Shown here piece after piece: positions 15,964 through 26,119 of a stretch of 64,000 nucleotides of DNA. The stretch lies in contig NZ_JAPONB010000001.1 of the NCBI RefSeq assembly GCF_026676115.1, positions 310,001 to 374,000 on the forward strand, read 5' to 3'. The notes under the pieces were generated by a model that did no database searches, was not told the origin of the DNA, and saw nothing but the letters and a program-made list of their open reading frames with translations. Each line of letters starts with the position of its first letter. Positions within the stretch are counted from its first letter, which is position 1. Position numbers and translations under genes: made by a program. This DNA is from Salinimicrobium sp. TH3 (lineage in GTDB: Bacteria > Bacteroidota > Bacteroidia > Flavobacteriales > Flavobacteriaceae).

Positions 15964-15989
15964 CACCGTTGAAGCGAAAAAAGAACAAC

Positions 15990-16015
15990 GAGGGGACAGA
16001 AAGTCCCCTCTTTTT
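15990..16015 (+). promoter_or_regulatory. Terminator-like leader hairpin (possible attenuator) before rimP
   Basis: GAGGGGAC (15990-15997) pairs with GTCCCCTC (16003-16010) around AGAAA, followed at once by TTTTT. It lies between the predicted promoter and the rimP start, not after a gene, because the preceding gene points away. A terminator in the leader of the NusA operon suggests feedback by the transcription factor it encodes. Confidence 0.65.
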
Positions 16016-16031
16016 ATAGCCAGACCCGGGA

Positions 16032-16496
16032 ATGTTACAGGAGAAAGTAGAAAAATTACTGCAGGAAGCTTTCGAAGAAAATAATTCATTATTTTTAATT
16101 GAGCTCAACGTCAACGAGGCGAACCATATTACTGTCATTATAGACGGTGATGAAGGGGTGTCTGTAAATGACTGTATTGCGGTAAGCCGCAAAATAGAAC
16201 ATAATCTTGATCGCGAAGAGGAAGATTTTTCGCTTGATGTATCCTCGGTAGGTGTTTCGAGTCCGCTGGAAATGCCGCGGCAGTACAAAAAAAATATTGG
16301 TAGAACTCTTGCAGTTACCACTGTTGATGGAGAGAAGATCGAAGGCAAACTCACCTCTTTTGAGGATGAAAAGATCACTCTTAAGTGGAAGGCCAGGGAG
16401 CCTAAGCCTGTAGGTAAAGGAAAGGTGACTGTAAATAAAGAAGCTGTCTTGCCTTTAGAGGATGTGAAAGAGGCAAAGGTGATAATAACATTTTAA
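16032..16496 (+). CDS. rimP: Ribosome maturation factor RimP
   Basis: Assists 30S subunit assembly in the cytoplasm. 154 residues with the two-domain RimP layout: N-terminal alpha/beta domain containing the signature ITVIIDGDEGVSVNDCIAVSRKIEHNLD and DFSLDVSSVGVSSPL (the usual LEVSSPGL-like motif), and a C-terminal SH3-like barrel (NIGRTLAVTTVDGEKIEGKL). First gene of the conserved rimP-nusA-infB operon, 11 bp before nusA. Confidence 0.95.
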   Translation: MLQEKVEKLLQEAFEENNSLFLIELNVNEANHITVIIDGDEGVSVNDCIAVSRKIEHNLDREEEDFSLDVSSVGVSSPLEMPRQYKKNIGRTLAVTTVDGEKIEGKLTSFEDEKITLKWKAREPKPVGKGKVTVNKEAVLPLEDVKEAKVIITF

Positions 16497-16507
16497 TAGA
16501 ATAAGAT

Positions 16508-17752
16508 ATGGAAAATATCGCGTTGATAGATTCGTTTTCAGAATTTAAGGATGATAAGTCTATAGATAAGCCAACTTTAATGGCGATCCTGGAAGAGGTG
16601 CTGCGAAGTGCTCTTAAGAAGAAGTACGGTGAAGACGACAACTTTGACATTATTGTAAACCCAGACAAAGGGGATCTTGAGATTTGGAGAAACAGGGTCG
16701 TTGTGGCCGATGGAGAGGTGGAAGATCCTAACCAGGAAATTTCCCTTACCGAAGCCCGTAAGATCGAACCCGATTTTGAGGTTGGTGAAGATGTTTCTGA
16801 AGAAGTTAAGTTGATCGACCTTGGGCGTCGCTCAATACTTTCTTTGCGTCAAAATCTTATTTCAAAGGTACACGAACACTATAATACTAATATCTACAAA
16901 CACTTTAAGGAGCTTGAAGGGGAAATATATACTGCCGAAGTTCACCACATTCGCCATCGTGCGATTATCTTATTGGATGATGATGGTAATGAGATCATCC
17001 TTCCAAAGGACAGGCAAATTCCATCAGATTTCTTCCGTAAAGGAGAGAATGTGAGGGGAATCATTGAAAGTGTTGAATTAAAAGGAAATAAACCGGTTAT
17101 TATTTTGTCAAGAACTTCTCCCTTATTTTTGGAGAAACTTTTTGAGCAGGAAATCCCTGAAGTTTTCGACGGTTTGATCAATGTGAAAAAAGTAGTGAGA
17201 ATACCTGGTGAAAAAGCGAAAGTAGCCGTAGATTCTTATGATGACCGTATTGATCCTGTTGGTGCCTGTGTGGGTATGAAAGGATCAAGGATCCACAGTA
17301 TCGTTCGCGAACTGGGGAATGAGAATATTGATGTGATCAATTATACTACTAATAACCAGTTGTTGATCACAAGGGCCCTTAGTCCTGCAAAAATCACCTC
17401 TCTTAAGATAGATGAGGAGAATAAGCGGGCAGAGGTGATGTTAAAGCCCGAAGAAGTGTCTAAAGCTATTGGTCGTGGAGGCCATAATATAAGATTGGCA
17501 GGACAATTGACAGGTTATGAAATAGATGTCTTTAGAGAAGGCGTTGAAGAAGATGTTGAATTAAGAGAATTTGCAGATGAGATCGATGACTGGGTTATCG
17601 CAGAATTTGCCAAAATTGGTCTTGATACAGCAAAAAGCATATTAGAGCAGGACGTAGAGGATCTTGTCAAGAGAACAGATCTTGAAGAAGAGACCATACG
17701 GGATGTAATGAGAGTTCTTAGAGAAGAATTTGAAGAAGAGAACAATAGTTAA
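16508..17752 (+). CDS. nusA: Transcription termination/antitermination factor NusA
   Basis: Binds RNA polymerase and nascent RNA, acting in pausing, termination and antitermination. 414 residues: N-terminal RNAP-binding domain (1-130), S1 domain (about 135-200, EGEIYTAEVHHIRHRAIILL), KH1 (about 230-300; DPVGACVGMKGSRIHSIVREL) and KH2 (about 300-370; AIGRGGHNIRLAGQLTGYEID). The C-terminal acidic repeats of E. coli NusA are absent, which is usual outside Proteobacteria; the tail is simply Glu-rich. Possible autoregulation through the leader hairpin. Confidence 0.97.
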   Translation: MENIALIDSFSEFKDDKSIDKPTLMAILEEVLRSALKKKYGEDDNFDIIVNPDKGDLEIWRNRVVVADGEVEDPNQEISLTEARKIEPDFEVGEDVSEEVKLIDLGRRSILSLRQNLISKVHEHYNTNIYKHFKELEGEIYTAEVHHIRHRAIILLDDDGNEIILPKDRQIPSDFFRKGENVRGIIESVELKGNKPVIILSRTSPLFLEKLFEQEIPEVFDGLINVKKVVRIPGEKAKVAVDSYDDRIDPVGACVGMKGSRIHSIVRELGNENIDVINYTTNNQLLITRALSPAKITSLKIDEENKRAEVMLKPEEVSKAIGRGGHNIRLAGQLTGYEIDVFREGVEEDVELREFADEIDDWVIAEFAKIGLDTAKSILEQDVEDLVKRTDLEEETIRDVMRVLREEFEEENNS

Positions 17753-17783
17753 GAATAAAAGAGGTTAATTTAGAGGGCAATTT

Positions 17784-20648
17784 ATGGCTGAAGCGAAGAC
17801 AATGCGATTAAATAAGGTGTTACGCGAATTCAACATTTCGTTGGATCGTGCCGTGGAATTTCTCAATTCCAAGGGGCACGAAATAGAGGCGCGTCCCACC
17901 ACAAAAATTTCGGGGGAAATTTATCAGGTGCTTTCTGATGAATTCCAGACCGATAAGAGTAAGAAGGTAGAGGCGAAGGAAGTTGGAGAAGAAAAGCGCA
18001 AGGAAAAAGAAAGTCTTCGACTTGAAAGAGAAAAGGAGCAGGAAGAAAAGCGCAAACATGAGGAGAAGCAGGAGGTTATTAGAGCGAAGTCTAACCTGGA
18101 AGGCCCAAAACAGGTAGGCAGGATCGATCTGGATAAGCCTAAAACAGCTTCACCTGAAAAACCTAAAGCTCCGGCAGAAGAGACTAAAGCGCCTGAACAG
18201 CCACAGGCCAAAGCTCCTGAAGCCGCAGAACAGGAATCGCCTAAAGGAGAAGCTCCAAAAGCTGAAGCCCCAAAAGCAGAAGCTACCAAAACCGAAACTC
18301 CAAAAGCCGAAACGCCAAAAGCGGAGGCTCCAAAAGCTGAAGCTCCCAAAGCTGAAGCTCCCAAAGCAGAAACTTCAAAACCTGAAGTGAAAGCACCGGA
18401 AACTTCCGGGCAAAAGGCTGAAGAGTCTAAAGAGGAAAAACCTAAAGAGGAAAAAGCGGCCGAAGGTTCTGAGAGCAAAGAAGAAGAATCCTCTACTGTT
18501 GCTACAAAATATCAAAAACTTAGCGGCCCTAATTTTACCGGAGAGAAAATTGATCTTTCCCAGTTTAAAAAGCCTGTTAAGAAGAAGGACGAAAAAGACA
18601 AAAAAGCTGAAGAAGAGAAAGAGAAGCGTAAAAAACGTCGTCGTCGTATAAGTAAAGATGTTAAAGGTGCGCCGGGACAAGGTGGTGGTGGTTCAAGACC
18701 TAACAAACCAGCCGGGAAACGTGCCCGTCCTGTAACAAAAGAAGAGCCTAGCGAAGAAGAAGTTCAAAAGCAGGTGCGTGAGACCCTTGAGAAGTTACAG
18801 GGGAAATCCAGCAAAGGTCGTGGTGCCAAATACCGTAAGACCAAGCGTGATACTCACCGCCAAAGGACAGAGGATGCACAACTTGAAGAAGAAAACAAGA
18901 TACTAAAGGTTACCGAATTTGTTACCGTGAGCGAAGTTGCCACGATGATGGATGTGCCGGTGACTCAAATCATCTCTGCATGTATGTCTCTTGGAATGAT
19001 GGTAACGATGAATCAGCGTCTTGATGCTGAAACTCTTTCTATCGTTGCTGAGGAGTTTGACTTTGAAGTGGAATTTGTTACTGCAGATATTGATGAACCA
19101 AAAGAAGTAGTTCCCGAGAATCCTGAAGATCTAAGCCCACGTGCTCCAATCGTTACAGTAATGGGACACGTAGATCACGGTAAAACATCCTTACTGGATT
19201 ATATTCGGAAAGAAAATGTAATTGCCGGGGAGAGCGGTGGAATCACGCAGCACATTGGTGCCTACGGGGTGAAGCTGGAAAACGGTCAGAAAATAACATT
19301 TTTAGATACTCCGGGTCACGAGGCCTTTACGGCCATGCGTGCAAGGGGTGCCCAGGTAACCGACCTTGCAATTATCGTGGTAGCGGCAGATGATGATGTG
19401 ATGCCTCAAACAAAAGAAGCGATCTCCCACGCACAGGCTGCAGGAGTTCCTATTGTATTTGCAATTAATAAGGTGGATTTGCCGGCGGCAAATCCCGAAA
19501 AGATAAAAGAAAAACTTGCCTCAATGAATCTTCTTGTAGAAGATTGGGGAGGTAAAGTTCAATCCCATGATATTTCTGCCAAAACAGGAGTAGGGGTTAA
19601 GGAATTGCTTGAAAAAGTGCTTCTTGAAGCCGAAATCCTGGAGCTACAGGCTAACCCTGATAAACTTGCTACAGGTACTGTGGTGGAAGCTTACCTGGAT
19701 AAAGGAAGAGGATATGTTTCTACAATTCTTGTGCAAACAGGTACACTTAAGATAGGAGATTTTGTACTTGCAGGTAGACACAGTGGTAAGGTGAAGGCAA
19801 TGCAGGATGAGCGTGGAAAAGACGTGAAAGAAGCAGGTCCTTCGACACCGGTATCTATTCTTGGTCTTGATGGTGCCCCACAAGCGGGTGATAAGTTCAA
19901 GGTAATGACAGATGAGCGTGAAGCTAAAGATATCGCTGCCAAACGTACACAATTACAGCGCGAACAATCGGTAAGAACTCAGCGTCACATTACGCTTGAT
20001 GAAATTGGACGTCGTATTGCACTGGGTGACTTTAAAGAACTTAACATTATTCTTAAAGGTGATGTGGACGGCTCTGTGGAAGCGCTTACAGATTCGTTCC
20101 AGAAGTTGTCTACTGAAGAAATTCAGGTGAATATTATCCATAAAGGAGTAGGTGCGATCACCGAGAGTGATGTGTTACTGGCTTCAGCATCAGATGCGAT
20201 TATCATCGGATTTAACGTAAGACCTGCAGGGAATGCCCGAATGGTTGCCGAAAAAGAAGAAATCGACATTAGAACTTATTCCATCATTTATGATGCAATA
20301 AACGATCTTAAGGATGCGATGGAAGGAATGCTTTCCCCTGTAATGAAGGAGGAGATCACCGGGAACGCAGAGATCAGAGAGATCTTTAAAGTGTCGAAAA
20401 TTGGATCTATTGCCGGTTGTATGGTTACAGATGGTAAGATCTATAGAAATTCCCGTATAAGATTGATTCGTGACGGAGTTGTGGTTTACACAGGTGAACT
20501 TTCCTCTCTTAAACGATTCAAGGATGACGTGAAGGAAGTTTCTAAAGGTTATGACTGTGGATTGCAAATCAAGAACTACAACGACATCCAGGAGGGTGAT
20601 GTAGTTGAAGCTTTCCAGGAAGTTGCCGTGAAGAAAAAGTTGAAATAA
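17784..20648 (+). CDS. infB: Translation initiation factor IF-2
   Basis: GTPase that brings initiator tRNA to the 30S subunit. 954 residues: N-terminal IF2_N fold ([21 protein letters not shown]), a highly charged linker (about 60-370) rich in Lys, Glu, Ala and Pro with seven or more repeats of KAE(A/T)P, a second IF2_N (about 375-425), then the G domain with [20 protein letters not shown] and SAKTG, followed by domains II, III and IV. The linker expansion is encoded at about 18241-18380 by near-repeats. Third gene of the operon, followed by a strong terminator. Confidence 0.98.
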   Translation: MAEAKTMRLNKVLREFNISLDRAVEFLNSKGHEIEARPTTKISGEIYQVLSDEFQTDKSKKVEAKEVGEEKRKEKESLRLEREKEQEEKRKHEEKQEVIRAKSNLEGPKQVGRIDLDKPKTASPEKPKAPAEETKAPEQPQAKAPEAAEQESPKGEAPKAEAPKAEATKTETPKAETPKAEAPKAEAPKAEAPKAETSKPEVKAPETSGQKAEESKEEKPKEEKAAEGSESKEEESSTVATKYQKLSGPNFTGEKIDLSQFKKPVKKKDEKDKKAEEEKEKRKKRRRRISKDVKGAPGQGGGGSRPNKPAGKRARPVTKEEPSEEEVQKQVRETLEKLQGKSSKGRGAKYRKTKRDTHRQRTEDAQLEEENKILKVTEFVTVSEVATMMDVPVTQIISACMSLGMMVTMNQRLDAETLSIVAEEFDFEVEFVTADIDEPKEVVPENPEDLSPRAPIVTVMGHVDHGKTSLLDYIRKENVIAGESGGITQHIGAYGVKLENGQKITFLDTPGHEAFTAMRARGAQVTDLAIIVVAADDDVMPQTKEAISHAQAAGVPIVFAINKVDLPAANPEKIKEKLASMNLLVEDWGGKVQSHDISAKTGVGVKELLEKVLLEAEILELQANPDKLATGTVVEAYLDKGRGYVSTILVQTGTLKIGDFVLAGRHSGKVKAMQDERGKDVKEAGPSTPVSILGLDGAPQAGDKFKVMTDEREAKDIAAKRTQLQREQSVRTQRHITLDEIGRRIALGDFKELNIILKGDVDGSVEALTDSFQKLSTEEIQVNIIHKGVGAITESDVLLASASDAIIIGFNVRPAGNARMVAEKEEIDIRTYSIIYDAINDLKDAMEGMLSPVMKEEITGNAEIREIFKVSKIGSIAGCMVTDGKIYRNSRIRLIRDGVVVYTGELSSLKRFKDDVKEVSKGYDCGLQIKNYNDIQEGDVVEAFQEVAVKKKLK

Positions 20649-20670
20649 TACTTAGAAGTATATAAACAGA

Positions 20671-20699
20671 AAAAGGGACGCAATTTGCGTCCCTTTTTT
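20671..20699 (+). terminator. Terminator of the rimP-nusA-infB operon
   Basis: AAAAGGGACGCAA pairs with TTGCGTCCCTTTT with a one-base centre, followed by a T-run; 22 bp after the infB stop. Confidence 0.92.
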
Positions 20700-21001
20700 A
20701 TTGTGATTTGGTGAAATAGATCTCACCTGTTCTGTATTATATAATTTCGAATCCCTTGGAATTTTTTTCTGGTATGATAGAAAATATTTAAGCTGAAAAA
20801 ACTCGTGTTAAAAATGGCATTTTTAGATATGTATTTTCCGAGATAAATTTTTGAAGGTTGATTGCAAGGTGGCCTAACGAAAAAATTTTTCCGGAATTAA
20901 TTTTCATTAACTGAATTTCTGCTGATCCAAAAGTTTACTATATTCAGGATTGTTTTGATGTGCTCTTTAGCTTAATTATCAAAGTTACCTGTTGCTTTTC
21001 A
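20700..21001. other. Intergenic region without recognised gene
   Basis: About 300 bp of A/T-rich DNA between the infB terminator and the convergent SPOR gene. No coding frame, tRNA-like fold or repeat was recognised. Confidence 0.5.
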
Positions 21002-21388
21002 TTATCTCTTCTCCGGTTTGAATCTAAAAGCTGCCGGGAAAGATTTTTTGATCTCCAGCAAGGCCCTGTCGGCCTCCAGGCTGTTTCTGAAGTTCCCTAC
21101 CCACACCTTGTAATTTGGGGTCTCAAAAACTATTGTAGATGACCATTCGGGGAAGAGGGACCTATATTCTTTAATGACTTTACTGGCTTCGTTATTATCT
21201 CCCGAGAATAATTGTACCCTATATCGCTCGCCAATAACCCCGTCTTTTACCATTTCTGATTTTTGTTCCAGGAGTTCTGGTATTATTTCATCCTGATGGA
21301 TGGTTACCTGTCCTTCCTGCGCTTTAGAGACTGTTACAGTTCCAATTACAACAAGAGTAGTCAGGATTAATTTGCTTTTTCTCAACAT
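21002..21388 (-). CDS. Secreted SPOR-domain protein
   Basis: 128 residues: signal peptide 1-23 (KLILTTLVVIGTVTVSKAQ, cleavage after KAQ or SKA), then a SPOR domain about 50-126 (GERYRVQLFSGDNNEASKVIKEYRS...YKVWVGNFRNSLEADRALLEIKKSFPAAFRF). SPOR domains bind denuded septal peptidoglycan, so a periplasmic role near division sites is likely; no other domain is present. The gene diverges from actA; its -7 box TACTTTTG is on the minus strand at 21418-21411. Confidence 0.92.
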   Translation of the reverse strand: MLRKSKLILTTLVVIGTVTVSKAQEGQVTIHQDEIIPELLEQKSEMVKDGVIGERYRVQLFSGDNNEASKVIKEYRSLFPEWSSTIVFETPNYKVWVGNFRNSLEADRALLEIKKSFPAAFRFKPEKR

Positions 21389-21534
21389 TCTTTCTTAATT
21401 TTCTGAAATACAAAAGTATAACTTTGCCGATAAATTCTGTCGTTAACAGTTATTTAGAACTATTATAAATTATTTGGCTATCCTCTCAAATCGAACTTAA
21501 GTATTACTTTTGTCGGTAAATTTTTAGGTGCTAA

Positions 21535-21554
21535 AACATGATTTTTGTCACGTT
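21535..21554 (+). promoter_or_regulatory. CRP/FNR-type dyad candidate upstream of actA
   Basis: AACATGA-TTTTTG-TCACGTT, a TGA-N6-TCA dyad with 6 of 7 arm bases matching, 50 bp before actA ATG. A possible -7 box TACTTTTG lies at 21505-21512, so the dyad would be just downstream of that start and could act in repression. Confidence 0.35.
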
Positions 21555-21604
21555 TTAATTCTACTAAAAATCGTACCAAATAAGACGTTAATTCAACTTA
21601 TAAT

Positions 21605-22981
21605 ATGAAAAAGGTGAAATACCGCCATTCAGCAGCTCGAATAGTATTTTTCAGTGTATCCCTGTTTTTCTCGTTTAATACCCTTCTTTTAGCGCAGGAG
21701 CCTGATGATTCTCCGCTCTCTGAAGACGAAGCAGACAGGCAGGAAACTGTTCAGGGGCCTCAGGAATCAAATGTGGAGGCAGAAGTCTCCGGTGGGGATG
21801 AAGCTGCCGGGAAAGAACTTTTCAATACGCTTTGTGCTGCCTGTCATAAACTAGATGGGAATTCTATTGGGCCGCCATTGAGAGGTGTAGGTGATAGAAG
21901 GGAAACCGAATGGTTGCACAGCTGGATTAAAAATTCCCAGGCCTTGATCGCCGAGGGGGATGAGCAGGCGGTTGCGATCTACAACGAATACAATCAGGTG
22001 GCAATGCCTCCTTTTCCACAGTTGAGCGATAGCGATATCGATAACATTCTTGCTTATGTGAATGCGCCTAAGGCTGTGCCTCAGGAAAAGCAGCCGGGAG
22101 CAGAAGCTGCCGGGGCCGGTGCGCAGGGTGGCGGTGGAATCTCTACAGATATTTTGCTTGGGATACTTGCCTTTGTGCTTTTAATGCTGCTTGTGATTCT
22201 CTACCTGGTAAATAAAACTCTTAGAAGATTTGCAGCTGCCAGCGGTGTGGAACTACCGGTAAAAGAAAAGAGAGGGAAGCCTATATGGAAATCTTTTGTT
22301 GAAAATCAATTCCTGGTAATAGTTACTTCAGTTGTGCTTGTGCTTGTTGGATCTTACTTTGCTTATGGATGGATGATGCAGGTAGGGGTTGATCAGGGCT
22401 ACCAGCCAATTCAGCCAATTCACTTCTCACACAGGATTCACGCAGGTGATAACCAGATCGAGTGTAAATTTTGTCACAGTTCTGCCAGGGTGTCTAAAAC
22501 CTCGGGTATTCCATCTTTGAATGTGTGTATGAACTGTCACAAATCAATAAGCGAAGTTGCTGAAGGAACAGCGACAGAAGAATATTCAAAAGAATTCTAT
22601 GACGGAGAAATTGCGAAATTATACGACGCAGTAGGTTGGGATGTTTCTCAACAAGCATACACCGGAGAAACTGAACCTGTTAAATGGATCAGAATTCACA
22701 ATCTGCCCGATTTTGCCTATTTCAACCACTCGCAGCACGTAGAAGTTGGAGGGATTGCCTGTCAAACCTGTCATGGTCCTGTTCAGGAAATGGAAATTAT
22801 GTACCAGAATGCTCCTCTTACGATGGGCTGGTGTATAAGCTGTCACCGCGAAACCAATGTTCGTACCGCTGGAAACGAATATTATGAAAAAGTTCATGAA
22901 GAGCTTTCAAGAAAATATGAGGTTGAAGAATTAACTGTTGCCCAAATGGGCGGGATTGAATGTGCCAAGTGCCATTATTAA
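21605..22981 (+). CDS. actA: Alternative Complex III subunit ActA, hexaheme cytochrome c
   Basis: Periplasmic electron-transfer subunit of menaquinol:cytochrome c oxidoreductase. 458 residues: N-terminal signal/anchor (12-30), a mono-heme domain with C77-AA-C80-H81 and a distal Met candidate in NQVAMPPFPQLSD, two internal TM helices (about 178-205 and 237-258), then a pentaheme domain with CKFCH, CMNCH, CQTCH, CISCH and CAKCH. The classic ActA is pentaheme; the extra N-terminal cytochrome c domain is a fusion. First gene of an eight-gene operon reaching coxA. Confidence 0.93.
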   Translation: MKKVKYRHSAARIVFFSVSLFFSFNTLLLAQEPDDSPLSEDEADRQETVQGPQESNVEAEVSGGDEAAGKELFNTLCAACHKLDGNSIGPPLRGVGDRRETEWLHSWIKNSQALIAEGDEQAVAIYNEYNQVAMPPFPQLSDSDIDNILAYVNAPKAVPQEKQPGAEAAGAGAQGGGGISTDILLGILAFVLLMLLVILYLVNKTLRRFAAASGVELPVKEKRGKPIWKSFVENQFLVIVTSVVLVLVGSYFAYGWMMQVGVDQGYQPIQPIHFSHRIHAGDNQIECKFCHSSARVSKTSGIPSLNVCMNCHKSISEVAEGTATEEYSKEFYDGEIAKLYDAVGWDVSQQAYTGETEPVKWIRIHNLPDFAYFNHSQHVEVGGIACQTCHGPVQEMEIMYQNAPLTMGWCISCHRETNVRTAGNEYYEKVHEELSRKYEVEELTVAQMGGIECAKCHY

Positions 22982-23004
22982 TTTAAAAAGTAGAAAGTAA
23001 GCAT

Positions 23005-26000
23005 ATGTCATCAAACAAGAAATACTGGAAAAGTGTTGAAGAGCTGAATGAAACCAGCTCAATTGTTGAGACGCACAGCCAAAAGGAGTTTGTAGAGGAG
23101 ATCCCTACAGATGAATTTTTAGGTAACAAGGAGACTCTCGAAACATCGACCACTTCAAGAAGGGACTTTTTGAAGTACGTTGGTTTTAGTACCGCAGCGG
23201 CTTCTTTGGCTGCCTGTGAAGGTCCGGTAATGAAGTCTATTCCTTACGTGGTGCAGCCCGAAAGGATTGTTCCCGGAGTAGCAAATTACTATGCTACCAC
23301 TATGGCCGATGGATTTGATTTTTCAAGTGTGCTTGTTAAGACACGTGAAGGTCGTCCTATAAAAATTGAGCAAAACACCATGGGGACTACGGGTGCCAAT
23401 GCAAGGGTGCATGCATCGGTTCTTTCTCTTTATGATAATAAAAGACTTCAAAGGCCTCTGGCTAACGGTGAAGTTACTTCATGGGAACAGTTTGATCGTG
23501 AGGTAAAGGAAAAGCTAAACAATGTTGATGGAGAGATTGTTCTGCTCACGCAAACTTTCGCCAGTCCTTCTACCGCAAAACTTATCAATGAATTTTCTGA
23601 AAAATTCGGAAATGTTCGTCACGTTGTTTATGACACTGTTTCTGAAGACCACATGTTGGATGCTTTTGAGAACCGTTACGGAAGAAGGGCTTTGCCATCT
23701 TACGAATTCTCAACAGCTGAAGTTATAGTTTCCATTGGAGCCGATTTCCTTGGAGACTGGGCCGGTGGTGGTCATGATGCAGGTTATGCAAAAGGACGTA
23801 TTCCTGAAAATGGAAAGATGTCACGCCACGTGCAGTTCGAATCGAATTTTTCTCTTACTGGTGCCAATGCCGACAGGAGAATAACCCTTACACTTTCTCA
23901 GCAAAAAGCTGCCATCGCAGCTCTTCACGGTTATGTTACCGGAGGTGCTTCGACGAGTAATCTTCCGGCGCATATTGATGATGCTCTTATAAAAGCTGCA
24001 CGACAACTTCGTGAGGCGGGAAGTAAGGCTGTAGTAGTTACAGGTATTCCCGATGTTGAGGCACAGTCTCTTGCGTTATCCATTAACGAAGCTCTTGGAA
24101 GTACTGTGATGAACACTGCAACACCAAGAATGCTGCGCCAGGGAAGTACTGCTGCGGTAAGGCAATTAGTTGCAGATATGCAGGCAGGGCAGGTTGGTGC
24201 TATTCTTATTGCAGGAGTTAATCCTGTTTATAGTTTACCATTTGCCGATGAATTTGTGGAAGGATTGGCTAAAGTGGACCTTAAAGTGACGTTCTCCATG
24301 AAGAATGATGAGACCGCACTTCTTTCCAACTATGTTGCAGCCACCCCTCATTATCTTGAGAGCTGGGGAGATGTAGAATTTACAACACAGAAATTTGGGT
24401 TGATGCAACCTACGATCAGGCCTCTTTTTGATACAAGCCAGTTTCAGGATGTACTTCTAAGATGGACTGATAAAAATATATCTTACGCAGATTACCTGAA
24501 GCAAACCTGGGAAGGATCAATGGGATCCAGCTCATGGGTTGATGCGCTTCACGACGGGGTGTTCGAAGGAACTTCTCCTGTAAGTGCGCAGGTTGGAGCC
24601 GATCAGGTTACCTCTGCATCCACATCATTTGATGAAAGCGCAGCGGTGAGAAATCTTTCTGCAGCGCAGGGAGAAGGATTAGAGCTGGAGCTTTATACTT
24701 CTGTAGCTATGGGAGCCGGAAATCAGGCTAATAACCCATGGTTGCAGGAATTGCCAGATCCTATTACCCGTGCCTCATGGGATAACTATCTTAAAATATC
24801 CAGAGCCGATGCTGAAGCCCTGGGTCTTGAAAATGAGCACGTTTCTAACGGGGCTTTAAATGGTAATTATGTAAACCTTAAAGTTGGAGATACTGTTCTT
24901 GAAAAAGTTCCCGTATTTATTCAGCCGGGCCAGGCGAGAGGAGTAGTTTCTCTGGCATTGGGTTATGGTAAAAGAGAAGGGATTCAGCGTGAAATGCAGG
25001 TAGGTGTAAATGCTTATCCTCTGTATAAAGATTTCCGTGCTCACCAGAATGTTATTATAGAAAAAGCTGCAGGCGTTCATGAATTTGCATGTTTGCAGTT
25101 GCATACTACTCTAATGGGTAGGAATGATATTATAAAAGAAACTACCCTGGAGATCTTTAATACAAAAGATGTCCACGTGTGGAATGAAATGCCCCAAGTT
25201 TCTCTAAACCACGTAGAGACACCGGTTACTTCACCAGATGTGGATCTTTGGGATGGGTTTGACCGTTCTGTAGGTCATCATTTTAAAATGTCTATTGATC
25301 TTAATGCATGTACAGGTTGTGGTGCATGTGTGATCGCATGTCACGCCGAAAACAATGTGCCGGTAGTAGGTAAAGAAGAAGTAAGAAAATATCGTGATAT
25401 GCACTGGTTGCGTATTGACCGTTACTACTCTTCTGAGGAAACATTTGAGCAGGATGTGGAGAAGAAAGAAAACATGAGTGGTCTTGGCGATTCTCTTTCA
25501 CAGTTTGGAGAGATGGAAATGGCTTCAGATAATCCTCAGGTTGTATTTCAGCCAATGTTGTGCCAGCACTGTAACCATGCTCCATGTGAGACGGTATGTC
25601 CTGTTGCTGCTACTATGCACGGCCGCCAGGGACAAAACCAAATGATCTACAATAGATGTGTTGGTACCCGTTACTGTGCGAACAACTGTCCTTACAAAGT
25701 GAGAAGGTTCAACTGGTTCCTTTATAACAAGAACGAGGAGTTTGATTACAACATGAACAATGACCTTGGGCGCATGGTGTTGAACCCCGATGTTACTGTT
25801 AGGTCGAGGGGAGTTATGGAGAAATGTTCTTTCTGTATCCAGCGTACTCAAAAGACGATTCTTGATGCCAAACGTGAAGGCAGGGCGATTGAAGATGGAG
25901 AGTTCCAGACTGCATGTTCTGCAGCCTGTGACAAAGGAGCTATTGTCTTTGGGGATGTGAATGATGAAGCAAGCAAAATAGCAGCTTTAAGTGAGGATGA

Positions 26001-26085
26001 GAGGATGTATCACGCCCTGGAATATATTGGTACAAAACCTAACGTAATGTACCAAACTAAAGTCCGCAATACATCTGAAGCATAA
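23005..26085 (+). CDS. actB: Alternative Complex III subunit ActB (Fe-S, molybdopterin-enzyme-like)
   Basis: 1026 residues. Twin-arginine motif SRRDFLKYVGFS (RR at 52-53) and a lipobox-like LAAC with Cys71, consistent with Tat export and lipidation. The first two thirds resemble a molybdopterin oxidoreductase catalytic subunit that in this family has lost the cofactor; the last third is a ferredoxin-like subunit with four cysteine clusters (CTGCGACVIACH, CQHCNHAPCETVCP, CVGTRYCANNCP, CSFC...CSAAC). It transfers electrons from the quinol site to the ActA/ActE hemes. 23 bp after actA. Confidence 0.96.
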   Translation: MSSNKKYWKSVEELNETSSIVETHSQKEFVEEIPTDEFLGNKETLETSTTSRRDFLKYVGFSTAAASLAACEGPVMKSIPYVVQPERIVPGVANYYATTMADGFDFSSVLVKTREGRPIKIEQNTMGTTGANARVHASVLSLYDNKRLQRPLANGEVTSWEQFDREVKEKLNNVDGEIVLLTQTFASPSTAKLINEFSEKFGNVRHVVYDTVSEDHMLDAFENRYGRRALPSYEFSTAEVIVSIGADFLGDWAGGGHDAGYAKGRIPENGKMSRHVQFESNFSLTGANADRRITLTLSQQKAAIAALHGYVTGGASTSNLPAHIDDALIKAARQLREAGSKAVVVTGIPDVEAQSLALSINEALGSTVMNTATPRMLRQGSTAAVRQLVADMQAGQVGAILIAGVNPVYSLPFADEFVEGLAKVDLKVTFSMKNDETALLSNYVAATPHYLESWGDVEFTTQKFGLMQPTIRPLFDTSQFQDVLLRWTDKNISYADYLKQTWEGSMGSSSWVDALHDGVFEGTSPVSAQVGADQVTSASTSFDESAAVRNLSAAQGEGLELELYTSVAMGAGNQANNPWLQELPDPITRASWDNYLKISRADAEALGLENEHVSNGALNGNYVNLKVGDTVLEKVPVFIQPGQARGVVSLALGYGKREGIQREMQVGVNAYPLYKDFRAHQNVIIEKAAGVHEFACLQLHTTLMGRNDIIKETTLEIFNTKDVHVWNEMPQVSLNHVETPVTSPDVDLWDGFDRSVGHHFKMSIDLNACTGCGACVIACHAENNVPVVGKEEVRKYRDMHWLRIDRYYSSEETFEQDVEKKENMSGLGDSLSQFGEMEMASDNPQVVFQPMLCQHCNHAPCETVCPVAATMHGRQGQNQMIYNRCVGTRYCANNCPYKVRRFNWFLYNKNEEFDYNMNNDLGRMVLNPDVTVRSRGVMEKCSFCIQRTQKTILDAKREGRAIEDGEFQTACSAACDKGAIVFGDVNDEASKIAALSEDERMYHALEYIGTKPNVMYQTKVRNTSEA

Positions 26086-26119
26086 ATAAAACAGTTAAAG
26101 AATTAATTATAAAAAGCAT

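Noticed and set aside
17924-18478. 184-residue Ser/Ala-rich antisense frame within infB
   Set aside because: Complement of the Lys/Glu/Ala/Pro-repeat linker; low complexity, caused by codon bias.
22619-22897. Antisense 92-residue frame in actA
   Set aside because: Shadow of the heme-binding coding strand.
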